From positions 1-8,274 of the forward strand of contig JAISII010000077.1 in assembly GCA_031262125.1 (NCBI GenBank): 8,274 bases of DNA, given 5' to 3'. The stretch is from Oscillospiraceae bacterium (GTDB taxonomy: Bacteria > Bacillota > Clostridia > Oscillospirales > Acutalibacteraceae). Shown here piece after piece: positions 1 to 5,796 of this stretch. Numbering within the stretch: the stretch's first letter is position 1; every line of letters begins with the position of its first letter. Position numbers and translations under genes: made by a program. Below the pieces are notes generated by a model. It was given only the letters and a program-made list of their open reading frames with translations, did no database searches and was not told the DNA's origin.

Positions 1-645
1 AAGGTGATTGACTTTTTTGCAAAGAATGGGATAGCTGCCGAGCTTACGGCAAAAACCTCGATGGAGCTTGAGCGGCAGATTATGGCGTGGGTTGGCAAGC
101 GTGGCGGGCAAATCAGCAAAAACAACGCCGCAAAAATAATCGAGTACGCCGGGACAGAGCTTAGCCTGCTTAAAAACGAGGTTGAAAAGCTGTGTGCCTA
201 CAGCAACGGGGCAGAAATTACCCTGCCGATGATAGACAGCCTTGTAACCAAAAACCTGCACGCAAAAATTTTTGCATTGTCCGACTCGGTGCTTTGCCGC
301 AACAGCAACCAAGCTTTCAGCCAGCTTAACGCATTGTTTTATCAGCGAGAAGACCCGATTGCCATTGTTAATGTGCTGGGTTCGGCTTTTGTTGATGTTT
401 ATCGTGTGCGAGTGGCGGGGGAGAGCGGAGTGCAAAACCGCCAACTTGCCGAGGATTTTCAGTATAAAAACCGTGCTTTTGTGCTCGACAAGGCGGCTAA
501 AAATTCACGGACCATAAGCACTGCCGCCCTGCGGGAGGGCTTGACTGCAATTTTAAACACCGAAGCAGCCCTAAAAAGCACCCAATGCGATGCCAAGCTA
601 ATGGTCGAGAAGCTTTTGGCACAGCTTTTGCTTATTTTTAAATGA
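1..645 (+). CDS. holA: DNA polymerase III subunit delta (3' part; runs in from the left edge)
   Basis: This is the C-terminal 214 residues of the clamp-loader delta subunit, which opens the beta sliding clamp at replication forks. The reading frame is open from base 1, so the GTG at 4 is not the start and the N-terminal AAA+-like domain lies outside the window. Visible features are the helical 'E-L-x-x-x-E-V-E-K-L' segment (around residues 53-63, typical after the delta domain II), the 'NLHAKIFALSDSV' stretch and an all-helical collar-like C-terminus ending in hydrophobic 'LLAQLLLIFK'. Spacing and composition fit HolA of Firmicutes. In many Firmicutes holA follows comEC; that cannot be checked here. 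The gene ends in TGA and is followed 30 bp later by a hairpin terminator. The family call is from remembered sequence pattern, not a search. Confidence 0.85.
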   Translation, partial: KVIDFFAKNGIAAELTAKTSMELERQIMAWVGKRGGQISKNNAAKIIEYAGTELSLLKNEVEKLCAYSNGAEITLPMIDSLVTKNLHAKIFALSDSVLCRNSNQAFSQLNALFYQREDPIAIVNVLGSAFVDVYRVRVAGESGVQNRQLAEDFQYKNRAFVLDKAAKNSRTISTAALREGLTAILNTEAALKSTQCDAKLMVEKLLAQLLLIFK

Positions 646-675
646 TTTTGCTTATTTATTTTTTGCATAAAATAA

Positions 676-709
676 GCCCGTAAACTTTTTGGTTTTACGG
701 GCAGTTTTT
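676..709 (+). terminator. Rho-independent terminator of holA, possibly bidirectional
   Basis: The 9-bp stem GCCCGTAAA (676-684) and TTTACGGGC (694-702) encloses a 9-nt loop and is followed by AG then TTTTT (705-709). It begins 30 bp after the holA stop. On the minus strand the same stem is followed by a T-rich tract (TTATTTTATG), so it could also stop transcripts arriving from tRNA-Thr. Confidence 0.85.
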
Positions 710-733
710 GTGTGTTTAATGAAGTTTGAATAA

Positions 734-829
734 AATTTAAAATGAATAATGAACAATACAAATATGCGGCACAGAATTTGCGGCTGAAATTTATATTGTT
801 CATCATTAACAGTTACTGTTCAATTTTAA
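734..829. repeat. Imperfect inverted repeat with 7-bp periodic arms
   Basis: The spacer between the holA terminator and tRNA-Thr holds a 10-bp inverted repeat, ATGAACAATA (749-758) and TATTGTTCAT (794-803), with weaker pairing outside it. The left arm reads as 7-bp units from 734 to 761 (AATTTAA, AATGAAT, AATGAAC, AATACAA). The right arm from 795 can also be cut into 7-bp units up to 829, less regularly. The centre has two GCGGC copies (766-770, 780-784). AACAGT-T-ACTGTT (808-820) is a further palindrome. It resembles a small non-coding intergenic element; no protein is supported. AT-rich sequence makes the periodicity less secure here than elsewhere in the window. Confidence 0.45.
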
Positions 830-850
830 CTGCGGCGACAGCCACATATT

Positions 851-926
<76 letters not shown>

Positions 927-934
927 AGATGTTT

Positions 935-969
935 AAATAACAAATAACAATGCAGAATGCAGAAATAAA
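935..969. repeat. 7-bp-periodic tract, five units (35 bp)
   Basis: Five consecutive 7-bp units: AAATAAC twice, AATGCAG twice, then AAATAAA. Together they fill 935-969 exactly, between tRNA-Thr and the stop of the four-helix gene. Two other five-unit tracts occur at 7184-7218 and 8080-8114. Function unknown. Confidence 0.6.
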
Positions 970-978
970 CTATATTCT

Positions 979-1009
979 ATAATAGGGGAAAAATGTTTGG
1001 GTTTGTCTA
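979..1009 (-). promoter_or_regulatory. Possible promoter for tRNA-Thr
   Basis: On the minus strand TAGACA (1009-1004) is followed after 19 bp by TATTAT (984-979), each one base off the sigma-A consensus. The spacing is long. The -35 overlaps the stop codon of the four-helix gene, and the start would lie about 45 bp before the tRNA. tRNA-Thr could instead be read through from upstream. Confidence 0.3.
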
Positions 1010-1345
1010 CCTGTTTGATTTTGCAGTTTTGCAAGAAGAAATCAGCATACGCCTTATTGTACCTGCTTGATTTCTTAATTTTTTGTATTGTTCTTCTTCT
1101 AAACTTCCTGTTTCAAAAAGTAGCTCAAGCCAGTATTCAGTTTCGTGACATTCTTTAAGTGCTATCTCGAGTTTGTTAATGAAATCCGATTTGCTTTGTG
1201 CGTAATTTGCCTCATGAATATTTGCACCGATGCTCGTCCCACTTCTAATTAGTTGATTTGCTAAGGGAGATTTAAGTTGCTTACAGAGAATAACAATATC
1301 CTTGGCAAGTTCTTTAGAATTTTCTTTAAGAATACTCTCTGCCAT
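1007..1345 (-). CDS. Four-helix-bundle protein, S23/Avd-like (23S rRNA intervening-sequence protein family)
   Basis: A 112-residue protein of the small all-helical family first known from intervening sequences in 23S rRNA (S23 type). It is related to Avd, the accessory protein of diversity-generating retroelements that forms a pentameric barrel. The family signature is clear: 'NQLIRSGTSIGANIHEA' (30-46), then 'AQSKSDFINKLEIALKECHETEYWLELL' (49-76) and a C-terminal helix with 'LRNQAGTIRRMLISS'. Length is normal for the family. The ATG start has GAGGAA (1356-1351) 5 nt upstream. No rRNA, reverse transcriptase or variable repeat is nearby, so neither the rRNA-IVS nor a complete DGR setting applies. 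Its 5' flank is the fishbone palindrome array, and both neighbours beyond are tRNA genes on the same strand. Cellular function is unknown; binding of a structured nucleic acid is plausible from Avd but inferred. Confidence 0.85.
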   Translation of the reverse strand: MAESILKENSKELAKDIVILCKQLKSPLANQLIRSGTSIGANIHEANYAQSKSDFINKLEIALKECHETEYWLELLFETGSLEEEQYKKLRNQAGTIRRMLISSCKTAKSNR

Positions 1346-1360
1346 AGAAGTTCCTCGTTT

Positions 1361-1521
1361 GTGATATATTGCTTTGCAATGTGATATTATTGCTTACGCA
1401 AAAGTGATATTCGTGCTATGCACGAGTGATATGATATTTGCATCTTCACGCACCGAAGGTGCATATCACGACGAAGTCATATCACGCCTTTGGCATATCT
1501 CTTGCTCGAAGAGCAAATATC
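1361..1521 (-). repeat. Symmetric 'fishbone' palindrome array upstream of the four-helix gene
   Basis: GTGATAT occurs at 1361, 1381, 1404 and 1426. Facing it in inverse order are ATATCAC at 1463 and 1479, then ATATC at 1495 and 1517. Between trunk segments lie short hairpins, mostly with 3-nt loops. Left: ATTGC-TTT-GCAAT (1368-1380), TTGC-TTAC-GCAA (1390-1401), TCGTGC-TAT-GCACGA (1411-1425). Right: GAC-GAA-GTC (1470-1478), GCC-TTT-GGC (1486-1494), TTGCTC-GAA-GAGCAA (1502-1516). The centre is GCACC-GAA-GGTGC (1450-1462). Paired in nested order, the four trunks give one stem with opposed side hairpins at each junction. The array ends 15 bp before the start codon of the four-helix gene, so on that strand it would form the 5' leader. 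There is no coding potential. The strand is assigned from the gene; which strand acts is unknown. Confidence 0.8.
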
Positions 1522-1523
1522 GT

Positions 1524-1547
1524 TGCAATTTGCTCTTGCAAATTGCA
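1524..1547. repeat. 10-bp perfect hairpin abutting the tRNA-Cys 3' end
   Basis: TGCAATTTGC (1524-1533) pairs with GCAAATTGCA (1538-1547) around a 4-nt loop. The right arm touches the encoded CCA of tRNA-Cys directly. There is no T tract on either side, so it is not an intrinsic terminator. It looks like the outer hairpin of the array and shares the TTGC/GCAA motif with three of its hairpins. Confidence 0.75.
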
Positions 1548-1622
1548 TGGAGGCGTCACCCGGATTTGAACCGGGGAATCAGGGTTTTGCAGACCCATGC
1601 CTTACCACTTGGCTATGACGCC
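1548..1622 (-). tRNA. tRNA-Cys (anticodon GCA)
   Basis: A 75-nt cloverleaf on the minus strand. The acceptor stem GGCGTCA/TGACGCC pairs perfectly, with discriminator T and an encoded CCA. The loop CTGCAAA gives anticodon GCA, and the T arm is CCCGG-TTCAAAT-CCGGG. The D arm AGCCAAGTGGTAAGGC is typical of Firmicutes tRNA-Cys. The outermost anticodon-stem pair is a T-T mismatch (TGGGT/ACCCT), a small oddity. It has its own strong promoter upstream, and the palindrome array lies immediately downstream. Confidence 0.96.
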
Positions 1623-1626
1623 GAAC

Positions 1627-1676
1627 AAAAATAAAATGCAACCGTTGAGCAACTAAATAAATTGTCCAACGGTTGC
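1627..1676 (-). terminator. Terminator-like hairpin between promoter and tRNA-Cys
   Basis: GCAACCGTTG (minus strand 1676-1667) pairs over 10 bp with CAACGGTTGC (1647-1638), leaving a 19-nt loop. On the minus strand it is followed by ATTTTATTTTTG. By position it could end transcripts leaving the M23 gene. It sits downstream of the tRNA-Cys -10 box, so tRNA transcripts would also carry most of it. The loop is large for a terminator; it may instead be a processed leader hairpin. Confidence 0.5.
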
Positions 1677-1677
1677 T

Positions 1678-1707
1678 ATTTTACCACAAAAACTACTGCT
1701 GTGTCAA
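1678..1707 (-). promoter_or_regulatory. Sigma-A promoter for tRNA-Cys
   Basis: On the minus strand a perfect TTGACA (1707-1702) is followed after 18 bp by TAAAAT (1683-1678), 5/6 to consensus. The expected start is near 1671-1674, about 50 bp before the tRNA 5' end. The array and the four-helix gene downstream could be read from the same promoter. Confidence 0.75.
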
Positions 1708-1807
1708 GTTTTTTTAAGCGATTTTCAAATTGTTCTAAAATTTTCAATAAATTTGCCGCAAACAGGTTTATAATAACAAAAATGCACCCCAAAAACCAAA
1801 CTTATTG

Positions 1808-1836
1808 TTGACGATAAAACAAAACAAAGGTATAAT
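1808..1836 (+). promoter_or_regulatory. Consensus sigma-A promoter pointing antisense into the M23 gene
   Basis: TTGACG (1808-1813), a 17-bp A-rich spacer and a perfect TATAAT (1831-1836). Transcription would start near 1843 and run into the 3' end of the M23 gene on the opposite strand. No credible plus-strand gene follows before 3044. The rest of 1708-1857 is AT-rich with nothing else supportable. Confidence 0.55.
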
Positions 1837-1857
1837 TTAAAGTGTAAAGTTTTAAAA

Positions 1858-2958
1858 CTAATTTTCAGCCGTTGTACTTTCTGTTGCGGTAGTTAGCGGG
1901 GGAGTGGTTACAGGCTTTTCTCGCAGAGAATCTTGCCGCAGACTGAAGAACTCTTTTGTGGCGGCTTCTCTTACAGTAGTGCTTTGGTGCTTTTGCAACA
2001 GGCGTGTTATTGCATAAACATCAATCCAAATTTCGTTGTCGCTTTCTTTTTGGCTTTCGTCAAACACCAGTTCCAGCCCCCAGTGCAAATGGCTTGTTTC
2101 TATGTTATTGCTGTTTTCTTTAGTGCTGTAGCCCGTGCGTCCTACATAGCCGATAACATCGCCCGCTTTAACTTGCCCGCCCAGCTTAACATCGGGGTGG
2201 TATGGGCGGTTTTGCCTAAGGTGTGCATAGTAATAATACCGCTTTTTGTCAAGGCTTCTAATGCCGATTCTCCAGCCGCCGTATTGGTTCCAGCCCAAGT
2301 TTTCAACCACGCCGTCCTCAATTGCAATAACAGGAGTGCCGGTTGCCGCCATCATATCGTGCCCCAAGTGCCGCCGCTGGAACCCATAGCTTCGACCAAC
2401 GCCAAAATCATTCGAATCGGAAAAAGGGAACGTCTTTGCAATTGGCGAGTATGCCTTTAGCCCGTATTTTTGCGTGGTGGTAATTTTGCCGCTTTCGTCG
2501 GCAGAATACTCGGTATAATCGCCCAGATAACCGCCCAAAGCAGCGTTATACACATCAAAATAATAGCTGAAATATTTCATATCCTTTGTAATTTCGGCAA
2601 TTTGTTCGCCGTCTTTAAGGCGTGCTGCAATTTTGTCCATATCGGCTGCCTTATAGCTTGAAAAATTGCCGCCGTATGTTGCACCCAAATAAGCTAAAAT
2701 GTCTATCCAGCTTATTTTAACCTCGCTGTTGCGGCTTTCAATGTCAATGTTCATTGCCTTTTCGAGTGCCGAATATGTTACGTTAAATTCAGCGTATGTT
2801 ATAAAATCATTTTTGCCGCTTTCGGCTTCTTTTCCCGCAAACGACATCATTGCCGTTATGCCTATAGCAAGCACGCAGGCAAACGAAATCATAATCTTCA
2901 TATTTTTTTTAAAATTGCTCTTAATGCCTTTATGGAATTTTGTGAAACTAATCTTCAT
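1858..2958 (-). CDS. Exported M23 (LytM-type) zinc metallopeptidase
   Basis: A 366-residue protein predicted to cut peptidoglycan peptide crosslinks outside the membrane. A basic N-terminus and a hydrophobic segment (about residues 20-41) form a signal peptide or anchor. A helical region follows, then the LytM domain at about 185-300. The zinc ligands are visible: H197 and D201 in HLGHD, H290 and H292 in HLHWG, with a further catalytic-type H246 in YYYYAHL. The tail after about 325 is charged and T/P-rich. The long pre-domain with 'GLKAYSPIA' and 'WNQYGGWRIGIRS' matches a Clostridia-wide M23 subfamily I recognise by pattern. ATG 2958 is chosen because GAGGTG lies 7 nt upstream; the frame stays open to a TTG at 2973, but that would put the SD inside the gene. 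Divergent from the ComEA-like gene. Which bond it cuts and whether it acts in sporulation or growth cannot be told. Confidence 0.88.
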   Translation of the reverse strand: MKISFTKFHKGIKSNFKKNMKIMISFACVLAIGITAMMSFAGKEAESGKNDFITYAEFNVTYSALEKAMNIDIESRNSEVKISWIDILAYLGATYGGNFSSYKAADMDKIAARLKDGEQIAEITKDMKYFSYYFDVYNAALGGYLGDYTEYSADESGKITTTQKYGLKAYSPIAKTFPFSDSNDFGVGRSYGFQRRHLGHDMMAATGTPVIAIEDGVVENLGWNQYGGWRIGIRSLDKKRYYYYAHLRQNRPYHPDVKLGGQVKAGDVIGYVGRTGYSTKENSNNIETSHLHWGLELVFDESQKESDNEIWIDVYAITRLLQKHQSTTVREAATKEFFSLRQDSLREKPVTTPPLTTATESTTAEN

Positions 2959-2965
2959 ACAAACA

Positions 2966-2971
2966 CACCTC
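2966..2971 (-). promoter_or_regulatory. Ribosome binding site deciding the M23 start
   Basis: GAGGTG on the minus strand, 7 nt before ATG 2958. It excludes the upstream in-frame TTG at 2973. Confidence 0.75.
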
Positions 2972-3028
2972 AAAAAAATATATGCCGTGGCGGCTTGCTA
3001 AATGCCAAAGCCGGCAAATTTGTTAAAA

Positions 3029-3036
3029 AAGGGGGG
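3029..3036 (+). promoter_or_regulatory. Ribosome binding site deciding the ComEA-like start
   Basis: AAGGGGGG, 7 nt before GTG 3044. The in-frame ATG at 3002 has no purine-rich site in front of it, so GTG 3044 is preferred. Confidence 0.65.
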
Positions 3037-3043
3037 CAGCAAC

Positions 3044-3583
3044 GTGGATAATAACCCGGAAATTAAACCTGAAAACAGAACTAAAAATAACCAAACAGGC
3101 TATAAAAATGCCGATAAACCTGAGGTTCAAAGCTTTTTTAAAAACCCTGAGTTTTACATAATTGCACTGGGGTTGGTGTTTTTTGGCGTTATGGTCTGCT
3201 GTAACTTTGTTTTTAGCGATAAAATTAACCTTGTTAAATTGAGTGATGTTTTTACTACCGCTGTTGCAGCAAATGCCAATCCTCAGCAAGTCGATGCTAC
3301 AGTTGCAGATGCTCAAATTAGTGCAACCGTGCCTCAAACACAGGCAAACACCAACTTTGCATATAGCACAAAGCCAAATTTACCCGCATCGGGGCTTGTT
3401 AACATAAACACCGCAACTGCCCAAGAGCTAACCGCCCTGCCCGGCATTGGCGAAGCAATTGCTGCACGGATAGTAGATTACCGAAACACAAACGGCAGCT
3501 TTGCACAAATAGAGGACATTATGAACGTCAGCGGAATAGGCGATAAGCGGTTTGAGAATATTAAAAATTATATTGTTGTTTAA
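3044..3583 (+). CDS. ComEA-like helix-hairpin-helix DNA-binding membrane protein
   Basis: A 179-residue protein with a charged cytoplasmic N-terminus (1-35), one membrane helix (about 37-56, 'FYIIALGLVFFGVMVCCNFVF'-type), a 60-residue linker rich in A, Q, T and N, and a C-terminal HhH pair (about 117-179). The HhH motifs are 'NINTATAQELTALPGIGEAIAARIVDYR' and 'IEDIMNVSGIGDKRFENI', both with the GIG hairpin that binds DNA backbone. This is the ComEA layout of the receptor that pulls DNA through the wall during transformation. The SLBB domain usually found between membrane helix and HhH in Bacillus ComEA is absent; the linker replaces it. comEC is not in the window, so a competence role is inferred. 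Start GTG is taken for its SD. The stop lies inside the promoter region of the next gene. Confidence 0.8.
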   Translation: MDNNPEIKPENRTKNNQTGYKNADKPEVQSFFKNPEFYIIALGLVFFGVMVCCNFVFSDKINLVKLSDVFTTAVAANANPQQVDATVADAQISATVPQTQANTNFAYSTKPNLPASGLVNINTATAQELTALPGIGEAIAARIVDYRNTNGSFAQIEDIMNVSGIGDKRFENIKNYIVV

Positions 3584-3604
3584 TTTTTTAAAATATGGTA
3601 CAAT
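3576..3604 (+). promoter_or_regulatory. Promoter of the RpiR-flavoprotein operon
   Basis: TTGTTT (3576-3581), a 17-bp spacer and TACAAT (3599-3604, 5/6). It overlaps the end of the ComEA-like gene. The ATG at 3595 falls in its spacer and would not be transcribed, which supports the TTG start at 3640. Confidence 0.6.
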
Positions 3605-3623
3605 TGCTTTATAAAACGAAAAA

Positions 3624-3631
3624 GTTAGGAG
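3624..3631 (+). promoter_or_regulatory. Ribosome binding site deciding the RpiR TTG start
   Basis: GTTAGGAG, with GGAG ending 8 nt before TTG 3640. Confidence 0.75.
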
Positions 3632-3639
3632 CGACCGGC

Positions 3640-4524
3640 TTGATAAAACACTTAATAACACGAATTGAAATGCAAATGCCCAAATTTAGCAAAGGGCAGG
3701 TTAAAATTGCACGTTTTATAGAGCAAAACTACGCCGAGGCTGCATATATGACGGCGGCACGGCTGGGCGACACCGTTGGTGTGAGCGAAAGCACCGTTGT
3801 ACGCTTTGCAATGGAGTTAGGCTACAGCGGTTACCCGCAGTTGCAACGTGCAATGCAAGAGATTATTCGGGATAAACTAACCTCGGTGCAGCGTATTGAT
3901 GTTACCGCCGAGCGGATTGGCACCGACCATGTGCTGGATTCGGTTTTAAATCAAGACATCGAGCGTATTCGCCGCACATTGGAGGAAACCTCGCATACCG
4001 ATTTTGAACAAGCGGTTGAAGCAATAGTCAAGGCTAAAAAAATCTATATTTTCGCCGTGCGTTCGGCGGCATCTATTGCGAACTTTTTGGGCTATTATTT
4101 AGAGCTTTGCTTTGGCAATGTGCGTGTTATAAACGCAACCGGCACTGTAGAAATCTATGAGCATTTGTTTAGGCTGAGCGGCGATGATGTGCTTATCGGC
4201 ATCAGCTTTCCACGCTATAGCTCAATGTCGGTTAGGGCTATGGAGTTTGCACGAGAGAGGGGAGCACATACGGTAGCAATTACCGACAGTTTGGTCTCTC
4301 CGCTTGTTCCGGCGGCAGATTCGGTATTGCTTGCCCGCAGCGATATGGCGTCTATAGTTGACTCGCTTGTTGCACCAATGAGCTTGATAAACGCACTTAT
4401 TGTTGCCACGGTTGTACGCAAAAAAGACGATGTTAAAGCAACCTTTTCTACCCTTGAGGAAGTTTGGAACAACCAAGATGTTTATACCAAGCTGGATGCC
4501 CAAGCTGCGGAGAACACGCAGTGA
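3640..4524 (+). CDS. MurR/RpiR family transcriptional regulator
   Basis: A 294-residue regulator. The N-terminal RpiR helix-turn-helix covers about 1-77, with the recognition region 'ARLGDTVGVSESTVVRFAMELGYSGY' at 40-65. The C-terminal SIS (sugar isomerase) fold, about 122-260, binds phosphosugars; 'IYIFAVRSAASIANFLGYYL' and 'DVLIGISFPRYSSM' are its phosphosugar-loop strands. Such regulators usually sense amino-sugar or sugar phosphates. The effector here is unknown: no sugar gene lies in the window. TTG 3640 is chosen for its SD and because the family normally starts just before 'ITRIEMQMPKFSKGQVKIARFI'. It is the first gene of a likely operon with its own promoter, and its stop overlaps the next start by 4 bp (GTGA). 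Confidence 0.88.
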   Translation: MIKHLITRIEMQMPKFSKGQVKIARFIEQNYAEAAYMTAARLGDTVGVSESTVVRFAMELGYSGYPQLQRAMQEIIRDKLTSVQRIDVTAERIGTDHVLDSVLNQDIERIRRTLEETSHTDFEQAVEAIVKAKKIYIFAVRSAASIANFLGYYLELCFGNVRVINATGTVEIYEHLFRLSGDDVLIGISFPRYSSMSVRAMEFARERGAHTVAITDSLVSPLVPAADSVLLARSDMASIVDSLVAPMSLINALIVATVVRKKDDVKATFSTLEEVWNNQDVYTKLDAQAAENTQ

Positions 4525-5738
4525 AGGTTGTAATTATAGGCGGCGGTGCGGCAGGGCTTATGGCGGCTGTTGCGGCAGCAAATTGCGGCAACAGTGTTAT
4601 TGTTGTTGAGAAAAACGAACGCCCGGCACTAAAGCTACGCATAACAGGCAAGGGCAGGTGCAATATTACGAACAATTGCCCTCCTGCCGAGGTTATAGCC
4701 AACGCAACCCGCAACGGGCGGTTTTTATACAGTGCTGTTAACGCATTCAGCCCGGCAGACACTATTGCTTTTTTTGAGAAACTTGGCGTGCCGACCAAAA
4801 CCGAGCGTGGTCGCAGAGTCTTCCCCCAAAGCGACAAGGCCGCCGACGTTGCAAACGCACTAATTAACAAAGCAAAAAGCAGCGGCGTAAAATTTGTTAC
4901 GGCACAAGCCGAAAAATTGCTGCTGCAAAACAACACTGCAGTTGGTGTTAAGCTAAAAAACAGCGAAATATTTGCCGATAAAATAATAATTGCCACGGGC
5001 GGTGCAAGCTACCCCAAAACAGGCTCCACAGGCGATGGTTACAAGTTTGCAAAGCAGACAGGGCATACGGTTACGCCAATTCGCCCTTCACTTGTTCCGC
5101 TAAAAAGCAACGACGATTTTATTTTGCAGCTGCAGGGGCTTGCCCTAAAAAACGCTGCAATAAAGGTTACGGGCAGCAGCGGCAAGGTTTTTTATACCGA
5201 TTTCGGCGAGCTGCTCTTCACACATTTTGGAGTAAGCGGCCCTGTAATTTTAAGTGCGTCGGCACACATACCGCCGCAAGCTGTAAACAGCTCGGTGCTT
5301 CATATCGACCTTAAACCTGCACTTACTGTTCAACAGCTGGACACCCGCCTTTTGCGTGATTTGACAGAGCTGTGCAACAAAAACGCCGCAAACATTTTGC
5401 ACGGGCTGCTGCCAAAATCACTCTGCCCAATTGTTGCAAAAATGTGGGGTGTGGGCGATGTTAAATGCAATTCGGTAACCAAAGAACAACGCCGCAAGCT
5501 GTGCGAAATTTTAAAAGATTTTAAGGTAAACCTGACCGATTTTTGCCCAATTGAAGAGGCGATTGTAACCTCGGGCGGGGTAGAGGTTAGCGAGATTAAC
5601 CCAAAAACTATGGAGAGCAAGCTGTGCAAAAACCTGTTTTTTGCGGGCGAGGTTATTGACTGCGATGCCTACACCGGCGGATATAACCTGCAAATTGCAT
5701 GGAGTACAGGTTGGCTTAGCGGCAGTGGCACAGACTAA
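4521..5738 (+). CDS. HI0933/BaiN-family NAD(P)/FAD-dependent oxidoreductase
   Basis: A 405-residue flavoprotein. It opens with the dinucleotide-binding GGGAAGLMAA (7-16) and an E30 at the end of the second strand. It carries the family signatures 'ITGKGRCNITN' (41-51), 'ATGGASYPKTGSTGDGY' (159-174), 'FTHFGVSGP' (233-241), and near the C-terminus 'TSGGVEVSEI' (350-359) and 'FAGEVIDCDAYTGGYNLQIAWSTGW' (374-398), which close the FAD site. The family includes BaiN, proposed to act in bile-acid dehydroxylation, but most members have no known substrate and bai function should not be assumed. GTG 4521 is chosen: GGAGA lies 7 nt upstream and the Rossmann motif begins at residue 4. Translation is probably coupled to the RpiR gene. 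Family is sure, function is not. Confidence 0.9.
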   Translation: MKVVIIGGGAAGLMAAVAAANCGNSVIVVEKNERPALKLRITGKGRCNITNNCPPAEVIANATRNGRFLYSAVNAFSPADTIAFFEKLGVPTKTERGRRVFPQSDKAADVANALINKAKSSGVKFVTAQAEKLLLQNNTAVGVKLKNSEIFADKIIIATGGASYPKTGSTGDGYKFAKQTGHTVTPIRPSLVPLKSNDDFILQLQGLALKNAAIKVTGSSGKVFYTDFGELLFTHFGVSGPVILSASAHIPPQAVNSSVLHIDLKPALTVQQLDTRLLRDLTELCNKNAANILHGLLPKSLCPIVAKMWGVGDVKCNSVTKEQRRKLCEILKDFKVNLTDFCPIEEAIVTSGGVEVSEINPKTMESKLCKNLFFAGEVIDCDAYTGGYNLQIAWSTGWLSGSGTD

Positions 5739-5796
5739 CAAGAACTAAAATAACAGCCGTTGCTTTCGGCTTTGATAAATTATAAGTTACAAAAAA

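Noticed and set aside
1007..1345. Part of a complete diversity-generating retroelement
   Set aside because: No reverse transcriptase and no template or variable repeat in the window; only the Avd-like relationship remains.
1361..1547. CRISPR array
   Set aside because: Repeats are only 7 bp, invert at the centre, and the intervals are palindromes, not unique spacers; no cas gene.
1374..1634. Plus-strand frame of 86 codons over the array and tRNA-Cys
   Set aside because: It runs antisense through the palindromes and the tRNA gene, and its sequence only reflects those repeats; no SD or family pattern.
1769..1774. Perfect TATAAT on the plus strand
   Set aside because: No -35 match at 16-19 bp spacing, and no gene follows; AT-rich spacer makes it likely chance.
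1933..2460. Plus-strand frame of 175 codons inside the M23 gene, downstream of the antisense promoter
   Set aside because: The opposite strand has a complete metallopeptidase with all zinc ligands. The plus frame has no recognisable domain and no good SD.
4448..4996. Minus-strand frame of 182 codons over the start of the flavoprotein gene
   Set aside because: A shadow of the flavoprotein frame, which carries the full Rossmann and family motifs.
4521..5738. Bile-acid (bai) pathway gene
   Set aside because: Only family-level similarity to BaiN; no other bai gene is nearby, so the function is not claimed.
5755..5771. Hairpin AGCCG-loop-CGGCT before proA as a terminator
   Set aside because: Only 5 bp, with no T run after it; too weak to call.
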